This document shows positions 32,905 to 46,400 of a stretch of 64,000 nucleotides of DNA, in pieces. The position numbers and the translations under genes are program-made. Position 1 is the first letter of the stretch; each line of letters starts with the position of its first letter. A model generated the notes under the pieces. It was given only the letters and a program-made list of their open reading frames with translations, had not been told where the DNA came from and made no database searches. Origin of the DNA: Apostichopus japonicus. Lineage: Eukaryota > Echinodermata > Holothuroidea > Aspidochirotida > Stichopodidae. Where the stretch lies: positions 10,655,678 to 10,719,677 of the forward strand of contig NC_092579.1 of the NCBI RefSeq assembly GCF_037975245.1, written 5' to 3'.

Positions 32905-33525
32905 TTAAGCCGTATTATCAATTACGTAGCTTACACCGTACCTCGCAGATACGATTATTATCAGTCGGCCTCCAACCTTGTCTTCGGACTTTGACGGTCC
33001 ATTGAGATCTTCTTTGGTGATTAACTGGAAACATTGCAAGACAATGGTTAGAAGGTTGCAGAGATGAGTCAATGTAGATACCTTGGTTTCTTTAAAAAAA
33101 AAACTGTAACTCCACACCGTTAAGATTGTAGGTTTACTTTTGGTTACTACTACCAATATGCATGACCTTGCATTTATCAATATTAAAAAGCATTTGCCAT
33201 CCTGAGACCTGGTAAAAACCTTATTCAAATCCGTTTGAAGTTTCTCAGAATCACTTTTGGAAGAGACCTCAGAATACAATTTGGTGTCATCAGCAAACTT
33301 TAGCTATACACAAAATATCCGTCAATGTCATTTATATAGGCAACAAATAACAAGGGACCCAATACAGACCCTTTTGGAACCCCACTAGTAACGTCCTGTC
33401 AAGAAGAAGCACAGCCTTTAATCACCCTGTTTCCTACTACCTAGCCAATTCTCGATCCAAGACAGTAAATTCCCATTGACACCCATACTCTTCAGCCTAA
33501 CTAAAAGACGCTGGTGGGGACCTTT
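32905..33525 (-). pseudogene. Non-LTR retrotransposon RT fragment
   Basis: The - strand from 33525 gives DKGPHQRLLVRLKSMGVNG and LLSWIENWLGSRKQ, then broken traces of the GS-LGPLL region, then LKFADDTKLYSEVSSKSDSE and LQTDLNKVF. FADD is the RT catalytic box, and the order matches CR1/Jockey-type RTs. Several stops and frame changes. Its upstream part is cut off at 33531 by the LINE that follows, in the middle of the conserved AFDKxPH motif. Confidence 0.8.
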
Positions 33526-33530
33526 ATCAA

Positions 33531-34715
33531 TTCAAATTAAAATAAACTTTATTAAGCACCAAAAAATGGCAATTAAATGCTCGCAATAAGACAATACAAT
33601 GATAAGATGGAATAAGAATAATACAAATAGTATACATGAAAATACACAAAAAGGATACCATACTATGAATTGCACATATTAATTTAATAGGATTATAAGA
33701 ATTCCAACTATTAAGAAAAATAAGAATTGCAACTGTATGAAGGAAAAGGAATCAAAACTTTCGAAAATGGTCAAACTATAAGAATCGAAACTAAAAGGAA
33801 TTTAAACCTAAAACAGAAAAATTGAAAAAACCTATACGACAGTCTAACGGATCAAAAACGAAAGGATCAAAATTCAATTTTGAAAACAATTACACTTTAA
33901 AAGGCACCAAAAAAGCAATATACTGCTCCTAAACAGATAAAAATAATGAAAATATGCATAAGAGAAAAGAGTATAGTCTAGTATGCTCAAAGCTGACCCT
34001 AAAAACATTGCACATAGCCTAGTTTATTATGAAAGAAATAATCAAACATAAGAATCGTAATTATGAATATTGCACATTGAACCTAACGAAACGCTGCCTA
34101 TCTGGTGTAAGTAATATTAAAATGTGTGACAGCCATTGGAACGAAGGTATGTTTGTAGCGGTTTGTACCAGCAGCTGGGGGCCTCATCCTACCACTCCGC
34201 CCAATGAATCGTCCAACGGGATCTGTGTAACTGTGTAACGGGTGATCGGTGTCATCTAGCACGGTGCGGAGCTTACGTTGAAGGCAGGAATTATAGAAAG
34301 AATCGAGCGGCTGCTGATGATTCCCAATCAGACGTTCAGATTTCCTTATTATGCTATTGATTCTCTTCTTGTCCTGCTCAGTAATGCTACCACCCCAACA
34401 CACAATACAATAAGTAAAAATGCTGGTAATGACGGAACGGTAGAATAATGACAGAAGGGTATGTTCAACATGAAATGATTTCAATTTCCTCAAACAGTAT
34501 AGACGAGAATTTAACTTTGACATAATTAGATCTATATTATCTGACCAGCTAAGTTTGTCATTAACAACAACCCCTAAGTATTTATAAGAATGAACCCGTT
34601 CAACTGGAGAGTCAGAAATTATAATAGAATCGGAAATACACTTGTTGTTTCTGAAATCAATAACTAACTCCTTTGTTTTACTAACGTTCAGTTCGAGAAA
34701 ATTGCCCTTGACATG
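33531..34715 (-). mobile_element. 5'-truncated LINE nested in the RT fragment
   Basis: The - strand carries the C-terminal part of a non-LTR RT: FLELNVSKTKELVIDFRNNK, SYKYLGVVVNDKLSW, LYCLRKLKSFHV and RSVITSIFTYCIVCWGGS, then RINSIIRKSERLIG. A 3' region of about 0.5 kb rich in A follows, ending AATAAAGTTTATTTTAATTTGAATT. The RT palm is missing, so the copy is 5'-truncated. Its 3' end abuts GATAAAGGTCCCCACCAGC of the older RT fragment, showing nesting. CR1/L2-like is the best guess. Confidence 0.78.
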
Positions 34716-34726
34716 TAACACGTGAC

Positions 34727-35095
34727 TGTTGACCTCGGTTCCCATGGCAAGCACATATTTCGATAGTATTTTGACTTTACCATGATACCTGTGAAGGTTC
34801 CATGTCAATTCAATTTTTCCCCTTGGAGTTATGTTGCAAAACTCGAATTTGCACTCAATTTGACTTTTGGATCCAGGGGCCTGTGAGACACAAGGGTTGA
34901 CTTTGGGGTATCTTCCCATCAAGTTTGAAGAAAATTGGCCCAGTCATTTAAGAAGAGATTGTCACACCAAATTGTGCTAAAAACCTACATTTGACCTTTA
35001 ACCATGTGACCCTGGTTCCATGGCAATCTTCTATTTTGGTACTACTTGACATTTCCATTATACCTGTGAAGGTTCCATGTCAATTCCATGTTCCA
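34727..35095. repeat. Direct repeat of ~95 bp, two copies
   Basis: TTCCCATGGCAAG...CCATGATACCTGTGAAGGTT at 34737-34815 recurs as TTCCATGGCAATC...CCATTATACCTGTGAAGGTT at about 35018-35090. Both continue CCATGTCAATTC. A dispersed or local tandem repeat; no function visible. Confidence 0.6.
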
Positions 35096-36291
35096 AAGCA
35101 TTGAACTTGTTACAAATTCAGCTGTGGGCCATTTTATGATTTATGAATTTAGCTGTCAGTTGTAAGACTCAGTTGTAGCTAAGTTTCAGTGCTAAAACTA
35201 GGCCAGGCTTCCCGTACAGGTGCATTATCCCATATCAATTATGCCAATAACAAGAGACAATTCAGGTTTCAAGTTCAATGGGCATAACTGTATGCAAAGT
35301 AGTGCTGATATTCGTAATCGATTAATCGCCAATAATTGCGATTACACTTTGGAAGTTCGATTAATTGCTCAAAACCTAAGTTGCGATTACTCGACTACAT
35401 GTTAGCATTACACATAATCTGCTTTGGAAAAATAGCCCAACCTAAAATAACAACACGAAAGCAGTTTGTCAGCAAACATCGCAACAGGGTCTCACAATAC
35501 TACACTACTCCCCAAATGTTATTCATCAGTGGACGATCCCGTGTCAAAACTCTCGATCAAACCACCTTCCACTGCAACTACGTAACTTATGCATTACTGT
35601 ACCCACAGATCTATCACGCATATACTTCTTGTGCAACGATACCGTTATAAACACAAACCAGGGAGAGCCTCCCTAGCCTAGCCCTGCATAAGCCCCCAGC
35701 CACATACACACTTAAGCAGTTTTCCGCACTGATCAGTGCACTACGACGTTGTCACAGAATGTTAGCACCAATCAAAACAGATCTTAGAAAAGATTTAGGG
35801 TTTCAGCCAATCGCAGGCATTTCCTGGATAAACAACATGTCTGCGCCCTTGTGTAAACTTATGCCGATCCCGGTTTCAGTAGTGTACATGGAATTACGTA
35901 CTAATAGCCAAGGCCTATACTAGTTACGACTTGGTCTTGGCCTTGGTCACTTTATTACGCTGAACAACCAAGTGAAGGCTTCAGTTCCTATTTTTGATAT
36001 GAACGCAATGCATGTGTGCCAGGTGACTGTGCTGAGGACTAGCAGGTAAAAGTGGTCGGATTTTCACAAAATTACGTCATTGCGTTACTTGACAAATTGA
36101 CAATTCGTCCATATGAGTCAGTTACACACTGAGACGTGAGACTGGAGTAGGCTAGGCCCTAATAATTAAATAGGCAAAGGCCTAACGTTTACAGCTCGTA
36201 TGGCACCTGTACCTATTTATCTGAAAACCAAACTCATGATGAGGGATGTGTTGAAGATTCGTGTGGATCTTCCAGGCAGGTAGGTCTAGGC
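35096..36291. other. Non-coding stretch
   Basis: No gene or transposon ends recognised. Moderately A+T-rich with CCTAGCC-type motifs. Confidence 0.45.
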
Positions 36292-36786
36292 CAGAGTTGT
36301 CCAACCTTTTGCAGAGGAGGGCCACATGGAATGATTATGATGAAGGAGGGGGCCGCATGAACCCTAGCCTACGCTCGATTTTTTGCCCAAAGCCCAAGGC
36401 AACAAAATGTGAGCACTGCGAGCAGAGCGCACTGATTATACAGTTGTTATTCTGCCGATTCGAAGTAAGCTTTCACATTCATATGGTACGGAGTCTAAAG
36501 TCAGGCCCTGATGGAACTGATTTATTTTCCGTCCTGATAAAACGAATGAAAAAAGTTCAGCCGCCTGCCCCTCCCTCCCCCCCCCCTCCACTGAGAGAGT
36601 GTCACACAAACTGACCTGTATGCAGTTTTTTGGACGCAGAAGGTTCGAATGATGATTATATAGCTTCAAATTGTTATCAATAAATCTGCTCACAAAATTT
36701 CGCACCGTAGATAATCTCTGGCGGGCTGGACGCAACCCTGCGGCCGGCCGGACTGTGGCCCGCGGGCCGTAGGTTGCACAACCCTG
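36292..36786. mobile_element. hAT-type MITE of the 'GTTGTCCAACC' type
   Basis: Left end CAGAGTTGTCCAACCTTTTG and right end GTAGGTTGCACAACCCTG are inverted. Flanks GTCTAGGC and GTTTAGGC match at seven of eight positions. Inside are GAGGGCCACAT and GGCCCGCGGGCC stretches, as in the widespread animal hAT MITEs with this start. Different family from the CAGTGGCG elements. Confidence 0.88.
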
Positions 36787-38418
36787 GTTTAGGCTATATA
36801 ATGTTTCTTCTCCAGTCCTACATTTGTTCAAACAAGAGGATATTAATTATTCCTACTTCCCCATGATATTTCAGAAATATGATAGATTTGAAGACAAACA
36901 AAGGTCTGATTGAGATATTGAAATGCAATGGTCTCCAACTGTGTAAACTCATTGAACTTCTATAGGCCTGTACATGTTATGATATCCGTTGTAAATTGAT
37001 TGTGCCATTAATAACATTGTCTGCAAAAAATACATTTTTACAGGTTGCACAAGATTATTCTTCCCCTGATGAAGTCTTCTCAAAATAGGTGGGCTGTGTG
37101 GAATGCAATGTATTTTCCATATAGTGGAGACTTACTCCACATCCATGACTGCTTCATCATATTCATACATTCATCCCCCTGCTGATGGTTCTCCAAAGAT
37201 TCATTCCCTACAGTACAGTATGTGTGGCAATTGTATTGAGGTATGATTTGTTCTTTGAAATTCAACTCCAAAATTGGACTTCAGTTTTAAAGTTCCAGGT
37301 GCTAGAAACATAAACCAAATTGATTTTTTTCTTTTTGGAACTTGTTAGGCCATTATATAATCTGTTCTGGTGATGCAGAATTCATTCAGCAGGTGGTTCA
37401 ATTCCATCAACAGATATCATACAGCCAAACAGTTTCCAAAAAGAAGGTCAAGTATTCGGCACCATCATGAGACTTGTAACAAAAGGAATTACAGGATTTT
37501 TCAATGGCAAAGTTCTTGTTGAATTTCCTCACATTGTCTACATAGGAATTTTCTTTGTGATAATCTTGCTTTCTAGTGTTAATCACTCTACATAGCAAAT
37601 GTGAACAGTAGGGGTAATTTTAAAATTATCATGACTTCATTATAGGCCATCCACTGGTGTTCCAATGAAAGACTCAAAATGAGTTGTTAGCTCGGCAGCT
37701 AACTTCAGATTAAACAACAACAAAAACTGTTTAAAGGAAACGTGTTTGGATGTTGCCATCTCAGACTTTGGAACTACTGGAACAGATAACTAATAAACAA
37801 AAGAAATTTTGATTACACACATAGGCATACATTTCTCATCAGCGAAACAAATTGTTGAACTATGCAAATATTACAGCATGTTGTCATGGCTGAGCTATCA
37901 TTGGATGATTTTAAGCACCTCTTGTAAAGCCAATGTGTTCATAAGCACCATTAGATGACTGGAAATAAACACATATTTTCACTTGTATGTAATCCATTTG
38001 TGCTTAACTTTGCACCTAACCACCCCAGATAAAGTTACAGTATCATGACCAATGTTCATCTTGTATAGTGTTCTCCATAAATCCTCCCTTTGTATTTGCT
38101 ATTCTGTGTTCCCCAGTTTTCCATTAAGGACATGCATTAGTCACTGAATCACATACATTATCTGTCTAGTTTTTGTCCATTTTAGGGCACTGTACCACCC
38201 CGGAAGTGTTTAATACTGAAACTGGTAAATGGAAAGTGGTGGACACAGCATACATAAGCCTATGGAGAATTTGGGACAGCATAATGAACACATAACTTGG
38301 TGTCACTGTTCCTGTGGCTATGTAAAGGTGTCTTGTAATTTCTTTATATTCTTACAAGGAAAAAGTTAATGAGTAAAATGTTTTGTGCAATATAGAGGCC
38401 CGGTTAAAAGAAAGTAAT
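36787..38418. other. Non-coding stretch before the inverted duplication
   Basis: A+T-rich, no recognised gene. Not repeated on the right side of the large inverted duplication, so the duplication ends at 38419. Confidence 0.5.
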
Positions 38419-39625
38419 ATGCATTGAGAGTGTTTCAAGTAAATCACTAATTCCAGGTGGGGTTCCTCTTAAAGGTGTACTATATTGGCTAACTATGCTA
38501 GATATTCAAATATGGTCACCTTTGGTCAATATTCTTAAACTTTATTTATTACAAACTTTGAGGAAATTTCCTAACTGGGACATTTAGTCATCTTGTGTGT
38601 TCCTTAAAAATTTCTGAGAACAGTTTGTATAGTAAAGACCTTGAGGAAAGAACTTTTTGACAACTTCTAGCAGTTATAGCATGCTAGAATTTGGGGCCTA
38701 TACTGACTACCTTTAAAGCCAAAAGTTCGACTAATCTCTGTTCCAAAATACCCCCAAAAGTATGAACAAGTATTGCTATTCTATAGTGGCTGACACTGGG
38801 AACCACCACCTGTCAGTGAGCACTTTGTAGTACTTTAGGGTGGAGATTGAGGGGCTGGAGGTATCTGACCTAAACTGAGAGGTGTTGCCAATTAGAAGCA
38901 TAAACACAGTATGTCTTCTGGGAAACAATATTCTTGATAGGATTACAAGCAAATCATTTAAAACAAAGAAGAAATGGAAAAATAGAGGCTTAACTTTAAA
39001 CATGAAGGTAACGTATGGGTTTTCTCCCCTGACCAATGCAGTAAGTACAAGGCACCTTTCAGTATGTGAAATGATTGTGTTTATCCCATGGTTTTAATTT
39101 GTTCTATACTTCTAGAAATAATTAAAAATTCATTGAATTCAATGCATCATACTCATGGTTTCGTGGGCAATGACTTTGTTTAATACCCTGTAATAACAAG
39201 GACACCTTGAAACAGGAGCCACGACAAAGTAAAAACATGAGAAATGATCTGCAGAAAGTTATGAACAGTTGTTAATTTTGTTTTCTTAACTTCCCGAAAT
39301 CTACGAAATATATTGTATTGCTTCCTAACTATTCGTTTATTTTACTACATTTTATTCATGAAGGCACCAATTCAATGCAAAGTGTGTTACTTGAAATGCC
39401 TCGACGATGGAAACAGTTGCCGACAACATCTGAATAGTACGGTGGTTTGGAGCACTCAGTGTTTCTGTGGTCCAAGCATGTTGCAGCATTTGTTGAGTGA
39501 AATAGTGAACCATGGTTACTTGCACACATCCATTAAGAAAAGCGGAGGGGTGAGGTGGGGGAGAGTGGGCTGGTTGAGAGTTTCAGGTACACCAATCCAT
39601 GGGCAACTTAATGTATAAATGCCTT

Positions 39626-39893
39626 TTATTATTATTATTATTATAATTTACCGTCATTCTTATTGTTGTTATTATTATTGTTGTTGTTGTTTTTACTATA
39701 ATTACTTTTATTATGATTATCGTCATTGACATCCTCATCATTCTTATTGCTATTATTATTATTTTTTTTTTGTTACTATGATTTCTATTGTTATCTTTAT
39801 CATCATCATCATCATCATTCTTATTATTATTGTTGTTGTTACTATTATTATCGTCATTATCATCGTTATCATCATTATTACTATTATTAAGTC
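39626..39893. repeat. Trinucleotide-rich microsatellite (left arm)
   Basis: TTA, TTG and TCA repeats mixed over about 270 bp. The mirrored copy is at 61645-61850. The two have drifted in unit composition. Confidence 0.9.
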
Positions 39894-40179
39894 TTCGGAG
39901 GGGGTGGAGTGGTATAGGTAACTGGGATTGTAATGACTTTTACAGTACATTTCAATCAAGTTTATTTCAAGCTCCTTATCACATCTTTTCTCTTACCCTA
40001 TATATTCATATTTTGTGTACCTCGTGTATATTTACATTTATACTATATTTTTGGTTTGAAATAAAAAGAATAAAATAGAAAAGTCTGAGTCATTGTATTT
40101 CAGTTTCTGTACTTCTCTGGGGCATTATATCCAGAAAGAGGCCTCTTTTGATTTCTTGTCAAAGACTGAAGAAATCAAT

Positions 40180-40925
40180 GCGATGGTGATTGTGTGGGTT
40201 AGTGTGTGTGTGTGCGTGCGTGTGTGTGTGTGTGTATGAGACAATTTCTTGTAAACACGATATCTCAACAATTGAAGCTTGTATGTAACTCATACTCATA
40301 TGGGTAACCCATATTAGGAAAAAGACTACTATTGTTTTTGGTGGAGGTCAAAGGTCATTTGAGGTCACCAGAGGTCAAACTAAGAAACCTCTTAAACTGC
40401 TTGTAAACACAATATCTTGTAGGAAGGGGTAACTTGGAAGGATTTCATACTTAGTATGTAGATGGCCCATATTGTGTAGGAGATCCCTATTATATTGGAC
40501 GCGGGTCAACAGTCATGTGAGGTCAGCAGACCTGAGGTGAAAGTCTGACAATCTTGTGAGAAATTACTCTTAAAGTAAAATTGCGTTAATGTACAAACAA
40601 AGCACGTAGATTGCCTTTGGTGAGAACAAAATCGCTGTGGAATTTCATGCGTGTCAAATTTCCTTTGAGGTCAAGAGAAGTAGTTTCAGAAAACCCATTC
40701 TACGGTACCCAACATCGACCATACTGTCATCACATACATGTTTCTGCATTACGATCATGATGCACAAGCCTATATCATTTCGTCGTCCGGATCAGGCATC
40801 CGTACAAAACTGTCGCAACGTAACTGGTGTACGAGCTGCATTTCGCGTAAGTTGCTGAGTTCCTGTAGGTTCTCCCTAGCCAGTATCTTTGTAGTAAGCA
40901 ATAAGATTTTGATATGTACTTGGTA
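40180..40925 (+). repeat. Dispersed repeat family B, copy 2
   Basis: Same content and order as 25815-26580: GTGTGTG segment, CTTGTAAACACGATATCTCA, AAAGGTCATTTGAGGTCACC, GTAGATGGCCCATATTGTGT and TTGTAGTAAGCA near the end. Better preserved than copy 1. Mirrored at 60655-61350 as part of the right arm. Confidence 0.8.
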
Positions 40926-42587
40926 TGTCGATGATCCATATCAATTAAATAACCCTATTGATTTGAAGAAGGTCAATACAGCCCAAACTGTGAATAACCT
41001 ACAAACATGGTATATCCAAATCTCTAGTTGAAATCAAAGCCCTAACAAAATGTCTCCTATGTGTAAGGAATCAATAAATCTTTGACTTTCTGGTTTCTTA
41101 TTTGCTCATTACTGGGCTGCTCATTGCCCTTTTGTAAATGATGTTCTTCTCCTTTAAGAAAAGTGAATAATAAAGAAAAATACCCCAGCAGCACGGCTAA
41201 TAAATGAGCAGTGATGTAAGATGTTTGAATAGCTAACCACCGGATCAAAGTTCAGCAGGCTGATTCGAAATATACCAATAGCAGATGAGAACAATTTGCG
41301 GAAGGAAGGAGTGCTTCTAAATAAACCTTCACATGATCAGCTATACACAATAATGCACATGTTTTGTAGCACATATAGTCCAATACACCTGTTTTCTCAA
41401 AGGTATTCCGTAAGAGTGGGGGGGGGGGGGGTCTTTGACGGGGATGGGGGTCCGATCTTCTAATTTTATGGCTTAGTGGGTCACTAGTTCCCAAACATAT
41501 TCGAGACAGATGCTCATACCATTTCTGGTTTAGAAGTTAAAAATGGTTAAAGTGCTAAACTGGCCATATTTTCAAACGGAGGTTAAAAATCGAAAGAAAC
41601 TTGCAGAACTAATAGTTTCTATGGAAAACTTCCCCACCTTCCAAACGAGTGTGATAACGTTACAGAATCACAGTAGAATGGCATGTCCAAAATATTAAAG
41701 TCTTAAGAAAGTCAAAATCTTGGTTGGAACTAAAATTTATATGTGCGGCATTCAGTGGAAAGGATTTCGACTTCGAAAAGAATTTTCCAAACAATTATGG
41801 CGTTAACCCACACCCTTTAGGTTTACCATTAGGATTAGCCTGATTAATTATGGTGTCTAAATGAAGAGGTCTATATGAAGCTGAACCTCCGAATGCATAT
41901 TATGGCAGACCGATGCTTTCACGTGATATCCATGTATAAGCTCATTGGAAGTTGCTCTCCATGTGAGGGCGCTTCATAAGAATACTTTCTAAGGCAAACC
42001 CCACAGCACTGGAAAGATCTGTCAACTTGAAACTTATAATTACCTTGAAAGCTAATTGCAAAGGTACGTTTTGTAAATTAAATCCCGATTTTCCCGTATT
42101 TTAACTCCAAGCGGATGTGATGTAGTCGTGTACGTCAATGAGTCGGAAATGCAACATGCAATGGCATAATAATTTGTGGCGTATATACAGCATGACATTT
42201 TCTCTTACTTCTTAAGTTTCATATCTTTTCTTATACTTGAATAAAAGGCGGCATGTTAAAAAAGACATACAAAAATTTAAAAAATATAATAAAATAATTA
42301 CCAGAGGTCGGAGGCAATCGATATGACATTGAAAAACTGAGCTTTTTCTTTAATATTTAAATATAGAATTTCAAGCCAGTCGGGCAAAGTTTACATTGGC
42401 GCAAAATACCGCTCCACAATATAACGTCATAAAAATCGATAAAAATACTGTTTGTGATAGAATTGGACTCGCTGGGTCCATTGATGCAATGATCAGGACG
42501 ATCAAATGCATTATTGTAGGGATTGAGAGGACAATGAAAGGGTAGATAATTATGATATCATTCCGAGTCTATACAGCTAGGGGAGGC

Positions 42588-43295
42588 CAGTGGCGTAGCC
42601 AGAGGGAGCCAGGTTTTTTCTTCTTCAAATTTGCTTTGTGCTAAGTCTTGCGCCCCCCCCCCCCCAATGAGATCCAGTGATGTATTCAAAATACTTCTTT
42701 TTACATTTTTTCGAGTTCTAATCAAAAGTATTCATACCTCGAGCTCAGGGCTAATGTTCATACTTCATGTAAGGTCAGAACTTGGAAATTAGACCGAGAT
42801 ATTAAACATTTTGGGCCTTCATCATACCCACATACGGAGACCGTTGATCAATATCGTCCTACAGAATAAGCGCCAATAATTTGGCCGGTTGTATAACCTA
42901 TACAAACTAAAGCTAGCAACCCATGTGTATTTTCAGCGACTTATGATTCCACTTGTGGACAATTTTCACTGCACGTATAGGCCCAATAGGCCTAGTGAAA
43001 CTTGTTTGTGTGGAAATCTGGGCATGTAGGCCTAGTGAATTAGAGTAGCTAATTTATTCATTGTATCCTTTTCATAATGTGCGGAATTATGCAGAAACCA
43101 CGACGACTGTCTCTGCAATAGGGGTAAATTAGTGAAAGTGTGTCATGTTCCACTGAACCATTGGATGTGTATTTGTGCAGACGAGGTGCCCGTTAATACA
43201 TATATTTCTTGGTAATTCCTACCATCAACCATCACGGGGTTTCCCCTTTAAGAAAATCTTGCCCCCCTAACAATTGAATGTTAGCTACGCCACAG
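42588..43295. mobile_element. hAT-type MITE present on both arms (left copy)
   Basis: Ends CAGTGGCGTAGCCAGAG and TTAGCTACGCCACAG are inverted. Flanks GGGGAGGC and TGGGAGGC match at seven of eight. It has a C-run near 42650 and CCCCCCTAACA near the right end. Its partner at 58313-58989 shows it was in place before the inverted duplication formed. Confidence 0.85.
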
Positions 43296-43466
43296 TGGGA
43301 GGCCACGTTGACTTAGAACTTATGTTGTTGGTACAACTTACCACAGATGGGGCTCACTATTGTTTATAGTCTTTGCCCGATTTATAATGTCTCGCGGTTA
43401 AAATGGCAAGCGAATGTGGCCAAAGAACACTTATATTAACAGAGGGCGCTCTTGTTAGCTTACATC

Positions 43467-46400
43467 CAGAGCCGTATATATAGAGAGTTTGGCCAACCAT
43501 GTAACCGATTTGGATTGGTCGAGAGGGAAAACGCCCACACAGGGTGGTAAAATAGGTCCACTTGAAAACTTTATAGCAGACGACACGCATACCCACAGTG
43601 TATAGACTATCGTTTGTGTACACGAAAAAAGTACGAAATTATGAAAGAAATGGTGCTGGGGATGCTGCAATCGGTCAGAACATGGATATTGTTGTTTGAT
43701 TTTCCGACTGACCATAAAAGAAGAGGAATTTTTTGGAAGTAGAAAGAACAAGATGGAGATCTAATGAAAAAAAGTCTGTGTAGCCTAGGCCCATACTAGC
43801 CATAGGCCCTAGTTTAATACGAGTAATGTACAAGCAATGCGAGAATTTTACGTTCAGACTGGTTTCTGTAATTACATTCATTCCTATTCTCTCTCGTTTT
43901 ACGATCCACAAATTCGATTTCATTATGCCAGCTCTCCTAATCATAGGCATGACAGTTTCAGTCGCACATAGTTATCCTAATTCCGAGTTATTGTATGCCT
44001 AGCCTAAAAAAGTATCACTTTTAGTTTAATGTAAAAGGGTGGGCTAGCCTCTAGGCATCACGTAAAGCCCTAATCCTTAGTTAAGCCCGAAGCATAAGTT
44101 AAGCCTGGGCTTAGTTAGACCTGGACCATTCTTGCTATTACTACAACTGTTATAGCACATTACATAATATGGCACAGTATAAGGCCCAATTAAACTAGGC
44201 CTAAGGAAAACAAAGTAGCCTAGGCCTAAACTAGTTAGGCTAGGTCTATACTCACTGGCAACCTGTGGGTTGTGTACACATACAGGCCTAATTATATAGA
44301 CCCTTTTAGTATGCCATAAACAAGTGCCCAAATGGTTAAATGATCTTGGTTTGTGTTAATTGTCAGCATTGGCCTAGCCTTTTTAGGCTAACATGAATTC
44401 AGCTTAATTTTTTCTTCTTCAAAAGTATAGCCTAGGCCTTGGTTTGATTTGGATGCAGTCAACTATCATTTATCAAAGTAGCAGGGGCCTAGGCTACATT
44501 TCTAAGACCACTAGGCCAAGGCTAATTATGGTATGGTTTTGTGTCGCTAGAAAATGCAGACAGTAATGAAACCTGATACCTTGTTATCTTTTATCTAGAC
44601 CTGAGACGTCCACGCTGCTATGTGCACTGTGTTGTGGGTATTGACCGTGATGTTTGTATTGACTGTACACTAATATCTATTTACAGATGGTAGCAAGCTG
44701 TGTGTGTATTTTCTGGGATCAATGGTGGTGTCTAACACTTCTGTTACACCTCATTCGAAACTAGGTCAGATAACCGGCATGAGACGTTTCTTTTTGCGGG
44801 AGTCTTCACATCCTTTAAGGAGAAGTATTTATATCCCATTAATAGAGAAAGAATTATGTTTCAATTGGTAGCATGCAACTTAAAATTTTGCAAACATTAG
44901 ATACAATCAAACAATAACAAGGTTCATTTACAAGGTAATCTACTGCCCTTTATTTCACATTAGTCTGTCACATCAGAAGGTCACAGCTTTCAATAATTAT
45001 ACAAACAAATTCCCTTGATGGGTGCTTCGTTAGATTCCTGCAATTTTCAAGTTTATCAATGTAATAAGTTCTGAATGTGGCAATGTGGAGAAGCTTTGGG
45101 ATAATCTGTGGATAAGACTGCCAGACTATCAACAAGATTCCACATCCATGCAACTCCAACTGCTTCCTTCACCTCCTTGCAGATGTACCACATGTCCAAA
45201 AAAAAGTCAGCATTGGTTAATGTAATTAAAATCTGGCTTCCTCCTGAGCTGGCAAATACACATGAATTGTCAAGTACAGAGGTCAGTGTGAAACCACTGA
45301 AAGATCTTCTCAGCTTTCAAGAAAACAAAGACTTGAAGCCAAATTGATAGAGGCCACACTGATACCATTGCACTCTCATAAGATGAAGGTATCACACACT
45401 TCATTTTGCTTCTGCGGTGCAGTGCCTGGTAGACTGTGAGGGTCACCCAATGGATGTTTTAACAACTGCCTGGTTTATAGAGCTCTGCAACAGATAATTC
45501 ATCCTGATGTCTAGTCGTCATCCTGTCATGGCCTTGAGCAAGTTGAACCCACTTCAACACAAAGCAGCTATTGAATTCTTGTCTAGGTACTGTCAAATCC
45601 ACATCACCATCATTGCTGGTTCCAGTTACGCCGACCATAATAAAAGAGTACAATGAGGGTTTTTTAATTCACCCAACAGAGCTTGCATTCCAGTACCTTT
45701 GGGCAGCTGAAAAGATATTCAGAAATTGTTATATGAGTGTGTTTGTATGCATGCATATGTGTGATTTTCTTGCTTTACAGAACAGCTCCATTTTGATAAG
45801 CTATGTAACGTGGAAACCTGCCAATCATATGTTTGAAATAGGACAGGCTGAAACGATTCTTAAATGAAAAGCTTAACGACTTCTTGCATTTTTATACATC
45901 ACTGTTCAGGTAAGGCCAGTAAGGGCAGTATGAAGAATAAGTAACAATTAATAATTATCATTATGGCCATTTGATGTCTGCATAATAACAAACTGAATGA
46001 TGTCATCAGCCCTGTGCTCAGTTGACAAAACTGACAAGTAGGCACACTATGTCAGTGTGATCCATGAAACCTTATTAAGGACATGACCGTATAGTATATA
46101 TGTTAATGGAAAATACATAAGCTACAACATACACCAGTATTTAGTTGTTGCCGGTTTTTTTTTATCGACAGACCCATTCAATCTGTTGCACCTACTATAG
46201 CCTAGTACTACATTCCTGAGAAATTAACACCACAATATCAGTCTTAGGTTTGCCCACAGACTCCCAACTATTGCTAACTCCTACACTCAAGTATATAGTT
46301 TAGTTTAGTAGAAAAAAAGACCAGGAGAGACACTCAAGTCCCCATTAAGGACCCTAAGACTATATGAGAGGAATAAAACCGGGGACATCAAATGTCATAC

